NCBI GenBank assembly: GCA_001899445.1
Contig: MPOA01000006.1
Location: forward strand, 1-64,000
Direction: 5' to 3'
Length of the DNA stretch: 64,000 nucleotides
DNA from: Candidatus Desulfopertinax cowenii
GTDB lineage: Bacteria > Bacillota > Desulfotomaculia > Desulfotomaculales > Desulforudaceae
In this document: positions 27,158 through 35,841 of the stretch, one piece after another
How the letters are laid out: each line of letters opens with the position of its first letter
Numbering within the stretch: the stretch's first letter is position 1
Program-made: the position numbers and the translations under genes
The notes under the pieces: generated by a model
Told to the model about the DNA's origin: nothing
Seen by the model: the letters and a program-made list of their open reading frames with translations, nothing else
Database searches by the model: none

Positions 27158-27835
27158 TCACTCCACCGGTTCGTCCCGCTGCAGCATACCATCGCGGAAA
27201 TGCAGGATGCGGCGGGCGTAGACCGCGATCTCCCGCTCGTGGGTGACCAGCACGATGGTGACCCCTTCGCGGTTCAAGGCCCGGAAAATGTCCATTATTT
27301 CCGCGCTGGTGCGCGTGTCCAGGTTGCCGGTAGGTTCGTCCGCCAGCAATACCGCCGGGCGGTTAACCAGGGCGCGGGCGATGGCCACCCGCTGGTTCTG
27401 CCCGCCGGAGAGCTGGGTCGGCAGGTGGTCCGCGCGGTCGGCGAGGCCGACGCGGGATAGGGCCTTCAGCGCGAGCTCCCGCCGTGACCGGGAATCCACA
27501 CCGGCGTAGACCAGGGGCAGTTCCACGTTGCGCCGGGCGTCCAGGCGCGGAAGGAGATTGTAGTTTTGAAAGACAAAGCCCAGGTGCCGGTTGCGCACGG
27601 CCGCCAGGGCATCCGCATTTAGCCCGGAGACGTCCCGGCCATTCAAAAGGTAAGTGCCGGCATCCGGCCGGTCCAGGCAACCCAAAATGTTCAACAGGGT
27701 CGATTTTCCCGAACCCGAGGGGCCCATCACGCTCACGAACTCGCCGGTGTTGACCGTCAGGGAAACCCCCCGCAAGGCCTGAACCTCGATCGTGCCGGAG
27801 CGGTAGATTTTCCAGAGATTTTCGGCCTTGATCAT
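27158..27835 (-). CDS. MacB/LolD-type ABC transporter ATPase
   Basis: The 225-residue ATPase shows Walker A GPSGSGKST near residue 38, signature [15 protein letters not shown] and Walker B VLLADEPTGNLD, the last being typical of the LolD/MacB/FtsE class. It powers the permease encoded 27 bp downstream. Its ATG overlaps the stop of the adaptor gene by 4 bp. Note the Asn in SGGQNQR, where many relatives have Gln. Confidence 0.93.
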   Translation of the reverse strand: MIKAENLWKIYRSGTIEVQALRGVSLTVNTGEFVSVMGPSGSGKSTLLNILGCLDRPDAGTYLLNGRDVSGLNADALAAVRNRHLGFVFQNYNLLPRLDARRNVELPLVYAGVDSRSRRELALKALSRVGLADRADHLPTQLSGGQNQRVAIARALVNRPAVLLADEPTGNLDTRTSAEIMDIFRALNREGVTIVLVTHEREIAVYARRILHFRDGMLQRDEPVE

Positions 27836-29154
27836 CTTGCCGCGTCCGCCCCCCCGCCCCGCAGCGCGCGAACGCGGTCCCCATCCTGCAAGTGGTCCGG
27901 CGGCCCGATCACAACCATTTCTCCTTCCGCCAGACCCGAGACAACCTCCTCGTAAAGCTCGTTACCCCGGCGGACCTGGACCTCCCGCCGCTTCACCCGG
28001 TCTCCCTCCACCACGAAGACCCAGGTGCCGTCATCCAGTTCCACCACGGCCTCGTAGGGCACCGCCAGCACGTCCCGCATTTCCACGGTCACGATTTCCA
28101 AATCCACGCTGTAACCTGGCCGCAGCCACGTGTCCGCGTTGTTTATTTCGATTACCACCGGGACCACGTTCTGTTCACCGTGGGGGCCAGTCCGGGAAAC
28201 GGCCCCGGGGGCGATCCGGGCCACCTCCCCGGAAAAGGTCTCCTCCGGCCGGGCCGCACTTATTATCCGCACCCGTTGCCCCACCTCCAGCAGCTCGGCG
28301 TCGGCCTCGCCCACCTCGGCCCGGATTTCCATCTGTTCCAGGCTCACCACGCTCAGCAGGAAAGCGTTGGGCGACACCGGTTGCCCGGCCCTGATCTCCA
28401 CCCGGTACACCACCCCGTCCATGGCCGCCCGTAGGGTGGCCCGCGCCAGCCGCTGCCGGGCGATTTCTACGGCGGTCTGGGCCTGCTCCACTTGGGCGAT
28501 CAGGGCCTCCCGCTCGGCCGCGTCCGGTCCGGTCAAGAGCGCATCCAGGCGGGCCCGAGCGCTTTCCAGCTCACCCTCCCACCGGACCAGTTCCAGTTCC
28601 GCGCTTTCCAGCTCCACCACACTAGCCGCCTCATGTTCGCGGAGGTAGCGCAGCCGTTCCGCTTGCCGACGCGCGGCCTCCAGCTGCAATTCGGCCTGGC
28701 GCACCTGGGCTTCCGCCTGGGCCAGTTCTTCAGGCCGCACGGTGGTCGCCTTAGCCAAAGCAGCCTGGCGGGTAGCAAGCAGCGCCTCAGCGTCCCGCAG
28801 CTCTTTCCGGAAAGCGGTGTCATCCAAGCACCCGAGCACCTGTCCCGCTTCCACCCGGTCACCCTCGCGCACCAGCACCTCGGCTACCACCGCCGCACCG
28901 ACGGCGTAAAATTCCTGCTGCTCCACCGGGTGTACCGTGCCGGTGGCAAAGACCGTGTTTTCCAACTGCAGGACCCGGACCGGTTCAACCCGCACGGGGA
29001 TTTGAACGCCCTGCCGGTTGTGGTAAACGTTGACCCCGGCGATGAGCAGGATCACCAGGGCCAGTCCCAAACCGATTAGCAGTTTGCGCCACCGACCGGC
29101 GAAAGCGACCCGTTGACGCAAAGCCGCCCCCACGCCTCCCTTTTTCGCCATCAA
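27832..29154 (-). CDS. MacA-like membrane-fusion (adaptor) protein
   Basis: The 440-residue protein has a membrane anchor near residues 22-43, a lipoyl/barrel-sandwich region split by a long coiled coil rich in Glu, Ala, Arg and Gln (about residues 120-230), and a beta-barrel followed by a membrane-proximal domain with EGEMVVIGPPD near the end. This is the HlyD/MacA adaptor layout, about 50 residues longer than Escherichia coli MacA. In a one-membrane cell it probably stabilises or couples the MacB-type permease encoded downstream. The first two codons are both Met. Confidence 0.9.
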   Translation of the reverse strand: MMAKKGGVGAALRQRVAFAGRWRKLLIGLGLALVILLIAGVNVYHNRQGVQIPVRVEPVRVLQLENTVFATGTVHPVEQQEFYAVGAAVVAEVLVREGDRVEAGQVLGCLDDTAFRKELRDAEALLATRQAALAKATTVRPEELAQAEAQVRQAELQLEAARRQAERLRYLREHEAASVVELESAELELVRWEGELESARARLDALLTGPDAAEREALIAQVEQAQTAVEIARQRLARATLRAAMDGVVYRVEIRAGQPVSPNAFLLSVVSLEQMEIRAEVGEADAELLEVGQRVRIISAARPEETFSGEVARIAPGAVSRTGPHGEQNVVPVVIEINNADTWLRPGYSVDLEIVTVEMRDVLAVPYEAVVELDDGTWVFVVEGDRVKRREVQVRRGNELYEEVVSGLAEGEMVVIGPPDHLQDGDRVRALRGGGADAAR

Positions 29155-29188
29155 ACCACCCTATTCCCCAAAATAATCGCTTAACTAA

Positions 29189-29932
29189 TTAATTTAAGTA
29201 GGTCATTTCAGGAGTAAAAGCCGCCCCCAGGGCCGCGGTCACCACCGCGTACAGGAACCAAAGCACCAAGAGGTAGACAACCAAGTTCCGGACGCTGGTC
29301 CGCATGGCCTGCGCCCCGCCGATGCCAAGAAGGGCGATCGTCCACAACGCGAACGGATCCACTCTGGCTAGCAGGTAATAGGCAAAACCGATTTCCATTC
29401 CTGGAAACAAAGCAGCCAAGCTGGTGGTTACGTAGGGGAAGTTTTCTACCCGGCTGAACATCATCATCACGGCGGCCACCAATCCGCCCAATAGCACCGG
29501 GACATAGGCGTAAACCGCCACGGCGAAAAACTGGCGGAACGGGACCTGTTCCCCGGCAAACATGTTAAAAAACTTCAGTACCAGGGCACAAACCAGCCAG
29601 ATAACCACCGGGGCGAGCGCCGCACCGACAACGGCGGCCCCGGCGACCGCCGCCGCCCCGAACTCCTGGTAGGCAGCCCATTCCTCCGGAGAAATCATTT
29701 CCGCCGCGCGCTCCATTTCCCACGCGGTGTACGCCTGGAGCTTGGGAATTACCAGCACCACCGAAAACACACTGACCGCGATGGCCGCCAGCGCCGCCGC
29801 CAGGCTGTATGGCCGTGCCACAATGTCCCGGAAGGTCTCCCCCGGGCTGAACACCACCCCCCACAAGCGCTGGATGGTGTTCAAGCGTCTTTCCTCTTGC
29901 CGTGCCGTATCGTTGCCGACCTCGTTGTCCAT
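29189..29932 (-). CDS. Yip1-domain membrane protein
   Basis: A 247-residue membrane protein with five hydrophobic segments and the bacterial Yip1-family pattern: RLWGVVFSPGETFRDI near residue 22, an FFNMFAGEQVPFRQFFAVAVYAYVP segment near residue 125, and a final pair of helices. Family members are often found beside ABC exporters and their role is not established. It is 34 bp upstream of the adaptor gene and likely the first gene of the exporter operon. Confidence 0.8.
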   Translation of the reverse strand: MDNEVGNDTARQEERRLNTIQRLWGVVFSPGETFRDIVARPYSLAAALAAIAVSVFSVVLVIPKLQAYTAWEMERAAEMISPEEWAAYQEFGAAAVAGAAVVGAALAPVVIWLVCALVLKFFNMFAGEQVPFRQFFAVAVYAYVPVLLGGLVAAVMMMFSRVENFPYVTTSLAALFPGMEIGFAYYLLARVDPFALWTIALLGIGGAQAMRTSVRNLVVYLLVLWFLYAVVTAALGAAFTPEMTYLN

Positions 29933-30129
29933 AATTTACCCTCCCCTTACGAAAATCATCTTGGTGGCGCTCCCGCCACTGCCGGAACGCCTACTTCCTT
30001 CTCCCCCGCCAGACCGGATTCCTGCCGGCACAATGGGTGCAAACGGACGCATACACCCCCCTTTCTGCCGCGCAATCCTGTCAGGGGAAAAATCGCCGCC
30101 GCCTTTTGCCGGCGGAAGACATAAACGAG

Positions 30130-30280
30130 TCACAGCCGCCTTTCTTCGCCCAACTCGGCATAGATGGCGGCGTAAACCCCGCCTTTGCCAAGCAGTTGCG
30201 CATGAAGCCCTTCTCCGGCAACCACTCCCTCATCCAGCACCAGGATCCTGTCGGCTATCTTGACCGTAGAGAACAATTGT
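30130..30280 (-). pseudogene. C-terminal stub of an ABC exporter (MsbA/MdlB type)
   Basis: On the minus strand the frame reads STVKIADRILVLDEGVV, then HAQLLGKGGVYAAIYAEL and a stop at 30130-30132. This is the segment after the H-loop through the C-terminus of a fused transmembrane-ATPase ABC exporter. The Walker motifs, signature and membrane domain are absent; the upstream DNA does not continue the match past the STVK position, where a His-Arg-Leu would be expected. It is a relic of a lost exporter gene lying between the Yip1 gene and the toxin-antitoxin pair. Confidence 0.7.
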
Positions 30281-30380
30281 AGCAAAAAAAACCCGGTCTA
30301 CAAGCGTTTTGCATTTTCGTCGACCGTACCGCCGAGGCTGTAACCCCTGATTTGGTCCATTACCACCCGATGAGGACATG

Positions 30381-30410
30381 TTGCAGAATCGTAGCACGAT
30401 TGTGTACAAT
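30381..30410 (+). promoter_or_regulatory. promoter with internal inverted repeat, Phd/PIN operon
   Basis: TTGCAG (30381-30386) and TACAAT (30405-30410) are 18 bp apart, about 35 bp before the antitoxin start. An inverted repeat AATCGT-AGC-ACGATT (30387-30401) fills the spacer and is well placed as an operator for autorepression by the Phd-type antitoxin. The promoter is seen by pattern; the operator role is inferred. Confidence 0.5.
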
Positions 30411-30446
30411 AATAGTGACGAATATCGCCGGAGGTGCCGATACAAA

Positions 30447-30734
30447 ATGAAGCTCATTTCCGTTCGCGATTTGCGGCTGAGATCGGGAGAGATCTGGCGG
30501 CAGTTGCAGCAAGAGAAGGAGATGGTGATCACTTCGAACGGTAAGCCGGTGGCCATCCTGGCCGGTATTGAAGGAGAGGACGTGGCGGAATATTTAGCCA
30601 CTTTGCGTCGCGTCCGCGCGACCCTCGCCGTCAACAAGATCCAGGAGCGGGCGCGGCAGACCGGAAAGAACAAGATGACGGCAGCCGAGATAGAAAAAGA
30701 GATCCGGGCCGTACGGCGGAGCCGGGCACGATGA
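30447..30734 (+). CDS. Phd-type antitoxin
   Basis: The 95-residue protein begins with the Phd/YefM fold pattern SVRDLRLRSGEIWRQLQQEKEMVITSNG-like (conserved Val-Arg-Asp-Leu, then Val-Ile-Thr-x-x-Gly-Lys-Pro-Val-Ala-Ile-Leu). It should bind DNA through this N-terminal half and neutralise its partner through the charged helical tail. The ATG at 30447 follows GGAGGT. Its stop overlaps the PIN toxin start by 4 bp. Confidence 0.85.
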   Translation: MKLISVRDLRLRSGEIWRQLQQEKEMVITSNGKPVAILAGIEGEDVAEYLATLRRVRATLAVNKIQERARQTGKNKMTAAEIEKEIRAVRRSRAR

Positions 30735-31147
30735 GGATAGCACTCGACGCCAATGTGCTGGTCTCAGGACTGCTAAAGGGCCATAGCGCCGCCGGGACGA
30801 TCGTCCGGCTGGTTGCGGCGGGACTGGTCCACGTAGTCTATGATGCACGTATACTCAGTGAGTACCGGGAAGTCCTGGCGCGTCCGAAATTCGGCTTTGA
30901 GCAATCCTTGATCAAAGCCATTCTTGCTCAAATCGAGGAGGAGGGGATCCTGGTTACTGCTACACCGCTGCCGCAAAGGCTGCCTGACCCTGATGATGAG
31001 CCGTTTCTCGAGGCGGCGCGCGCCGCGGGTGCCATCCTTGTTACGGGAAACAAAAAGCATTTTCCTCCGGCAACTTGTAGGGAAGTAACGGTGACGAGCC
31101 CGGCAGAATTTATTGAGTTTTGCCGGGAAACCCACAATAGCAAATAG
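30731..31147 (+). CDS. PIN-domain toxin (putative endoribonuclease)
   Basis: The 138-residue protein is a PIN-domain nuclease of the TIGR00305/COG1569 type. Acidic active-site residues can be seen at D7 (ALDANVLVSG), in the SEYREVL segment, and in DPDDEPFLEAA and LVTGNKKHF. Paired with a Phd-type antitoxin by ATGA overlap, it very likely forms a type II toxin-antitoxin unit that cleaves RNA when freed. It looks complete. Confidence 0.87.
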   Translation: MRIALDANVLVSGLLKGHSAAGTIVRLVAAGLVHVVYDARILSEYREVLARPKFGFEQSLIKAILAQIEEEGILVTATPLPQRLPDPDDEPFLEAARAAGAILVTGNKKHFPPATCREVTVTSPAEFIEFCRETHNSK

Positions 31148-31586
31148 GCCGGACGCTACGGCTGCAGGCCAAGTACAGCCGGCGGTGGAATGTAAGAGCT
31201 GGATCCAGCCGGTATCGTGGGGACACCATACAGGATTTTTGTCCCCAAGAGAAGACGGGGCAGCGACATAGCAGAAGCAACAAAAGGTCGAGGGCAAGGA
31301 TCAGCACCGGCTCGAAAAAAACCTCAGTTGGCGTTGCACTGCCATACCTGCTACGTCTCTGCCACTTGAGTTCGCTCGCCCGCAACCCACGGGTGTCAGG
31401 AGTAACCGGCATACCACAAAGAAAATCGCTCCTTCGTGCCGTTACTCCAACCGCTAATTGTTAGGTCTCAACACCAGAACAACGTTACTCCCGGGAACTA
31501 ACGCTTCAAGCAGCACCAATCGTCACTTTGTATCCGAGCGTTTCTAGTTGCTAATGATTCATAAGCCGCATGCAATGGTTTTACCC
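31148..31586. other. gene-free stretch with palindromes
   Basis: I find no supportable gene in these 440 bp. Frames on both strands lack family patterns and ribosome sites. Two palindromic elements near its left end are listed separately. The composition is less GC-rich than the surrounding genes, which fits decayed or foreign DNA between the toxin-antitoxin pair and the secreted beta-propeller gene. Confidence 0.5.
31198..31247. repeat. tandem pair of palindromes (possible REP-like element)
   Basis: GCTGGATCCAGC (31198-31209) is a perfect 12-bp palindrome. Eight bases later TGGGGACA (31218-31225) and TGTCCCCA (31240-31247) form perfect arms around a 14-nt loop. The second resembles the GGGGACA-type arms often seen in short mobile palindromes, but no transposase is next to it. 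Confidence 0.5.
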
Positions 31587-33578
31587 TTAAGGCAGACGGA
31601 GGCGGCCTTTCTCAGCGAGCGTATTCAGGTCGTTTGCCTTCACAAGGCCTTCTGACAGAGTGTACAGGTTTTCGTTGATGTACAGGATACGCTGCACGTG
31701 GCGGTCGCTGTGTGGCCAGTGGTGTCCGGCCTTCAGGTAGTCTTCGGCGGTCAGGTGGGTGATCCCGCCCTTCCACTCAAAACCCCGGTCCAGGGTCAGC
31801 CGGTACACGTAGGCTCCCTGGAAGGTGAAGGCACCGTATTCCCAGGGCGGCATGGCGGCGCTGTGGTGCTTGATCTCGGCCACGGTGATCGGAAAGGCCA
31901 GCAGGTTTTTCTCCCGGTCGAACAGCAGCGCCCGGTGGTTGTGCAGGACCTCAGAATCAGTACCCCGGTCGCCGATGTGCACCGTGAACTTTTCGACGGG
32001 GTTATTCACGTCGGTAACGTCAAAGAGGGCCAGTTTCATCCCTTGCTCCCAGGCGAACCCCAGGGATATTTCTTTCCCGTCCGGTCCTTTTTCGGTGGCC
32101 TCGACCGCATCCTTGCCGAACCCAATAAGGTGATGTTCATCATAGGGGTGGAGGTAGTTGCTGTACCCCGGAATCTTCAGCGTACCCAGGACGGCGGGGT
32201 TGCGCGGGTCCGCAAGGTCAAAGACAAACAGCGGGTCCGTAGTTTTGAAGGTGACCATGTAGCCCCGGTCGCCCATGAATCGGATCGAATAGATCCGTTC
32301 ACCCGGAGCTATATCTTCGATTTTCCCGGCGATGTTCAGGTCAGCATCCAGGATGTAGAGCGCGTTGCGGGAATCATTGCTCCAGGCGCCAACGGTGGTG
32401 CCCACCCGAAAGAAACCTTCGTGTTCGTCCATGGAGAACTGGTTCAGCACAGTACCGGGGACCTCTCCCCGGCCGCTGAAGGAAACCTTGCCGTCCTCCA
32501 GGGCAAACCGGTAGATGATCGTTTTCTCCTCGCGAACCGGCGGCACTATCTCCGGCCAGACCGCCACGTCCGGCGCGGCGGTCGGTGCCCGACCGCGAGG
32601 GCCGGGCAACGGGATGATCGGGCCGTGGTCGCGCTCGGTGGCGGCCACGTAGAGGTTGTGCCGGGAGGCGTATACGTTCTCGCCGGCGCCCAGGTAAGCG
32701 CCCACTTGCATTTCCTGATCCGGGTTCTCCAGGTTGAAACCAGCCACGAGCAGATAGTTCGGTTCAGCGAAGTCGGGGAAGTAATAGACGTCGCTGCACC
32801 GGAGGCGCTGAAAACTGTCCCCGGCCAGACTGTCCCGGTAGGCGGGCGTCAGCCCCTCATGGGCCGGCAACCCGGATTCCCGGAGCAGGCAATAATCGGG
32901 GTACTTGCTGGCCACCAGGTACACATTCTTATCGATTTTTCGGGAAGCTACGTAGCGGCCTTCAAGTTCCACTTCTCGTACCTGGTGGATCTGATTCTTA
33001 TCCCGGATGTCAAATATAATGGCCTTAACCGTGTCGCTGCGCCAGGGACGGGAAAACTCGGGATAAACCCGGGAAAGTTCCCGGTAGGACACGCCCACCA
33101 CCACCAGGTGCTCGTTGTCCAGATACATTTCCTGGGGGTTGAAGCGGTGATCGGCAAACTCGATCTCCTTAATCACGGACATCTCGGCGGCGGGGTAGGC
33201 CCGGAGCACCAGCACCCGCTGCCGATTGACCTGGTAGATATACTGCCCGTCCGTCTTGACGACATCAGCCTCATCCACGCCCTGCACCTGGACGTTGGTG
33301 GAGGAGTAGCGGGCGCCGGCGTCCGGGGAAGCCTTTGGAGACTCCCTGACCCGCAGCGCTTCGCCCACCGCCTGTTCCATTTCCATCCCGCTGGCGAACA
33401 AGAAACAGTCCCCCCACTGGGGGCGGTATTCTTCAAGAATCCGAGTCAGCTCCGCGCAGGACTCTACGGACGGAAGAACCGCCGCCTCCGCCGGCACTTG
33501 CGCGTCCGGCGGGCCTTTCCCTACCACCAGTAGCAGCGCAACCGCCAAAAATACCAGCACCCCGACCAACCTGTACAT
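31587..33578 (-). CDS. secreted beta-propeller domain protein
   Basis: The 663-residue protein has an N-terminal signal peptide or anchor (about residues 3-20) and then a long beta-rich region with the pattern of the COG4880/PF09826 family, secreted proteins with a C-terminal beta-propeller. Typical pieces are STNVQVQGVDEADVVKTDGQYIY near residue 92 and repeats such as YMVTFKTTDPLFVFDLADPRNPAVLGTLKIPGYSNYLHPYDE in the second half. It acts outside the membrane; function is unknown for the family. No partner genes are next to it. Confidence 0.85.
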   Translation of the reverse strand: MYRLVGVLVFLAVALLLVVGKGPPDAQVPAEAAVLPSVESCAELTRILEEYRPQWGDCFLFASGMEMEQAVGEALRVRESPKASPDAGARYSSTNVQVQGVDEADVVKTDGQYIYQVNRQRVLVLRAYPAAEMSVIKEIEFADHRFNPQEMYLDNEHLVVVGVSYRELSRVYPEFSRPWRSDTVKAIIFDIRDKNQIHQVREVELEGRYVASRKIDKNVYLVASKYPDYCLLRESGLPAHEGLTPAYRDSLAGDSFQRLRCSDVYYFPDFAEPNYLLVAGFNLENPDQEMQVGAYLGAGENVYASRHNLYVAATERDHGPIIPLPGPRGRAPTAAPDVAVWPEIVPPVREEKTIIYRFALEDGKVSFSGRGEVPGTVLNQFSMDEHEGFFRVGTTVGAWSNDSRNALYILDADLNIAGKIEDIAPGERIYSIRFMGDRGYMVTFKTTDPLFVFDLADPRNPAVLGTLKIPGYSNYLHPYDEHHLIGFGKDAVEATEKGPDGKEISLGFAWEQGMKLALFDVTDVNNPVEKFTVHIGDRGTDSEVLHNHRALLFDREKNLLAFPITVAEIKHHSAAMPPWEYGAFTFQGAYVYRLTLDRGFEWKGGITHLTAEDYLKAGHHWPHSDRHVQRILYINENLYTLSEGLVKANDLNTLAEKGRLRLP

Positions 33579-33830
33579 TTCGCCACTCCCCTTTCCGCCA
33601 GCACCGCCGTCGAAACAGCGGTCGCTTTTGTTTCTTTAATTTCTTATAAGACGGGCAGGGTGGGAAAAAGGTTTTCACCGTAACTACATCCCGAGGTACC
33701 GATGAGGATCATCTGTGTTTCCCCTTCCCCAAAACCGCGCCGCGGTTCGCGGCATTCCGTTTCCGTTCCTGCAGGTTTAACGATTTCTTGCTAGAATTAT
33801 ACATTGTGGTTTCCTCGGGGAGGTAACAGC

Positions 33831-34511
33831 GTGAAACGAAAGCTGGCCATCTTCGATTTCGACGGCACGGTCTACCCGGGCCGGAGCTTGCCGTTCCTGT
33901 GCTTGGAGTTTAAGAACTTCAGCAGGTCTCGGTTCAGGTACTACCATATTATCGCTTCTTTCGGCGCCCTGTACCTGCTTTACAAAATGGGCATCCTGGC
34001 GGGAGAACGCTCCAAGGAACGGGCGTTGGTTAAGTTCATCAACCTTTTTCGGGAAGAGCCCAAAGACAGAATTATAGAGTTTTTTGCCAGGGTGTACCGG
34101 AACATGAAGAAGCGGTTCTGCACCGAGGTAGTCAATGAGGCACGGACGCTAAAGGCAAAGGGCTATACCCTGGTGTTGATCTCGGGGGCCTGCCAGCCGC
34201 TGTTGGAAAACGTCGCCGCGGAGCTGGGGTTTGATGTGGTGATCGGCACCAATGTGCCGGTCAAAGCTGGCAAGTTTGACTCCAACGGGGAAATTGTGTA
34301 TATCAGCGGCCCACGGAAGGTCCCCGCCCTGCTGAACGTCCTCAAACCGTCCGAAGTCGACTTTCAGAACAGCTATGCCTTTGCGGACAGCTATTCAGAC
34401 CTGGCGGTCCTCGAACTGGTCGGTCATCCGGTGGCCGTCCGCCCGGACCGGCACCTGCACCAGGTTGCCCGGGCGAAGGGCTGGCGGATTATCGGTGAAC
34501 CCAAGAAATAG
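33831..34511 (+). CDS. HAD-superfamily phosphatase (HAD-IB, PSP-like)
   Basis: The 226-residue enzyme has HAD motif I FDFDGTVYPG at the N-terminus, a helical cap, motif II LISGACQPLL near residue 118, a conserved Lys near residue 170 and motif IV-like FADSYSDLAVLE near residue 183. The HAD-IB group includes phosphoserine phosphatase and lipid phosphatases; the substrate here is not clear. I choose the GTG at 33831, which has GGGGAGGT eight bases upstream. Its stop converges with the DUF502 gene. Confidence 0.85.
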   Translation: MKRKLAIFDFDGTVYPGRSLPFLCLEFKNFSRSRFRYYHIIASFGALYLLYKMGILAGERSKERALVKFINLFREEPKDRIIEFFARVYRNMKKRFCTEVVNEARTLKAKGYTLVLISGACQPLLENVAAELGFDVVIGTNVPVKAGKFDSNGEIVYISGPRKVPALLNVLKPSEVDFQNSYAFADSYSDLAVLELVGHPVAVRPDRHLHQVARAKGWRIIGEPKK

Positions 34512-34566
34512 AATCTTATTCAACCGTCCGGTTATGTTCGCTTTTTTAGCGTTTCCGGTGGCTATT

Positions 34567-35157
34567 TCACTGATTGTTGGGAATGACAATGCCCGCGGAT
34601 AGTACCATCTTGAAACCGTCTTCCACCGAGATGGGCAGCGGAATGACATCCGTTCGCGGCACAATGATCAGGAAGCCGGAAGTCGGGTTGGGCACGGTGG
34701 GGACGAACAGTTTCACCTTGTTTTCCCCGATCCGGCCGAAGAGATCGGCCTGGGCCTCTCCGACCAGGAAGGCGATTACCCAGATCTCCCGCCGGGGATA
34801 CTCGACCAGCACCACCTGCCGGAACACCTGCTCGTCCTTGCGGCCCACCGTTTCCACGATCTGCTTTGCCACCCTGTAAATCCAGTTGGCCAGGGGTATC
34901 CGCAGCAGGATTTCCTCCCACAGGCCGAGCAGTTTCCGGCCCACCAGGTTGGTGGCTAAAAGTCCCGCCAGGAACACCACCACCACCGTTACCACGAAGC
35001 CCGCACCCGGAATGCGGAACCCGGTCACGAACTCGATCACGCTGCCGACGATCCCGTCGATAAACACAAAAATAACCCACAGCAGCCAAACGGTAATAGC
35101 CAGCGGTAACAGGACCGCAATCCCGGTCAGGAAGTAGGTACGTAAACTCTTCCGCAA
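34567..35157 (-). CDS. DUF502 membrane protein
   Basis: A 196-residue protein with two N-terminal membrane helices (about residues 7-35 and 50-72) and a C-terminal soluble domain, with the family segments TYFLTGIAVLLPLAITVWLL and LVEYPRREIWVIAFLVGE. This is the DUF502 family (COG2928), widespread membrane proteins without established function. The upstream helical gene may be in the same transcription unit, 36 bp away. Confidence 0.88.
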   Translation of the reverse strand: MRKSLRTYFLTGIAVLLPLAITVWLLWVIFVFIDGIVGSVIEFVTGFRIPGAGFVVTVVVVFLAGLLATNLVGRKLLGLWEEILLRIPLANWIYRVAKQIVETVGRKDEQVFRQVVLVEYPRREIWVIAFLVGEAQADLFGRIGENKVKLFVPTVPNPTSGFLIIVPRTDVIPLPISVEDGFKMVLSAGIVIPNNQ

Positions 35158-35193
35158 ACAACACCGCTCCTCGATAGCCCGCGCCGGCTGCCG

Positions 35194-35778
35194 CTATTCG
35201 ACGGCCGCCAGGCGGGACTTGTGCTCCTTCAGAAACTCCTCGTACTGCATGTCAACCCGGTTCATGGTCCGTAACCACTCCTCCCGGAACTCCGGAGAGG
35301 TTTCCGGGTTCACCTGGACCCGCATCCCGGTCTGTTTTTCGATCATTCTCTGCGTTTCCTTCGCCCTTCTCTGGAAGCTTTCCCGCAGGTTCAACTGGGC
35401 TTGGCGGAGGCTTTGCAGGTAGTAGTCAAACAACAACTCCATACCGCTGAAAATCTCCCGGACCGTCTCGCGGTCGCGTTTGAGGAGCATAATTCCTTCC
35501 ATGGCTCGTTTGTTGGTTTTCTGGACGGCTTCGCTGACCGGCGGGTGCAAATTGCCGATTAGACTTTCCAGGATGCCGTCCACCACGGACTTCTTGGCCT
35601 CCTCCGGAAACTCGGCCAGCGCGGCCTCCAGGTCGAAGTTCCGCTCGCTGAGAAAGCGGGCGGCCAGCAACTTACCGGTGGTCCGGAAATTCTCCCGGTC
35701 GATTTCAGCTTCGGGAACGTCAATGTCCGCCACTCTTTCCAGGGCTTTTTCCAGGGCGGTTTTTATTCTGTCGGTCAC
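35194..35778 (-). CDS. hypothetical helical protein (194 aa)
   Basis: A soluble, highly charged helical protein with a likely coiled coil in the middle and C-terminal part, no signal peptide and no known motif. The GTG at 35778 follows AAGGAGAGA and is preferred; the frame is open for 20 more codons upstream. It lies between the PolX gene and DUF502 gene on the same strand. I do not recognise a family. Confidence 0.7.
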   Translation of the reverse strand: MTDRIKTALEKALERVADIDVPEAEIDRENFRTTGKLLAARFLSERNFDLEAALAEFPEEAKKSVVDGILESLIGNLHPPVSEAVQKTNKRAMEGIMLLKRDRETVREIFSGMELLFDYYLQSLRQAQLNLRESFQRRAKETQRMIEKQTGMRVQVNPETSPEFREEWLRTMNRVDMQYEEFLKEHKSRLAAVE

Positions 35779-35841
35779 TGGACATCTCTCCTTGTAGTTG
35801 CGATTCAAGATTATGGCGATAGATACTATGCTATCCAAAGT

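Noticed and set aside
31441-31560. Possible integron attC-like site in the gene-free stretch
   Set aside because: Some GTTA- and TAAC-like words are present but they do not form the paired R and L boxes of an attC site, and no integrase is near.
31698-33533. A 611-codon open frame on the plus strand opposite the beta-propeller gene
   Set aside because: It is antisense to a well-supported secreted protein, has a His/Gly/Val-rich composition typical of frame shadows in GC-rich DNA, and shows no family pattern.
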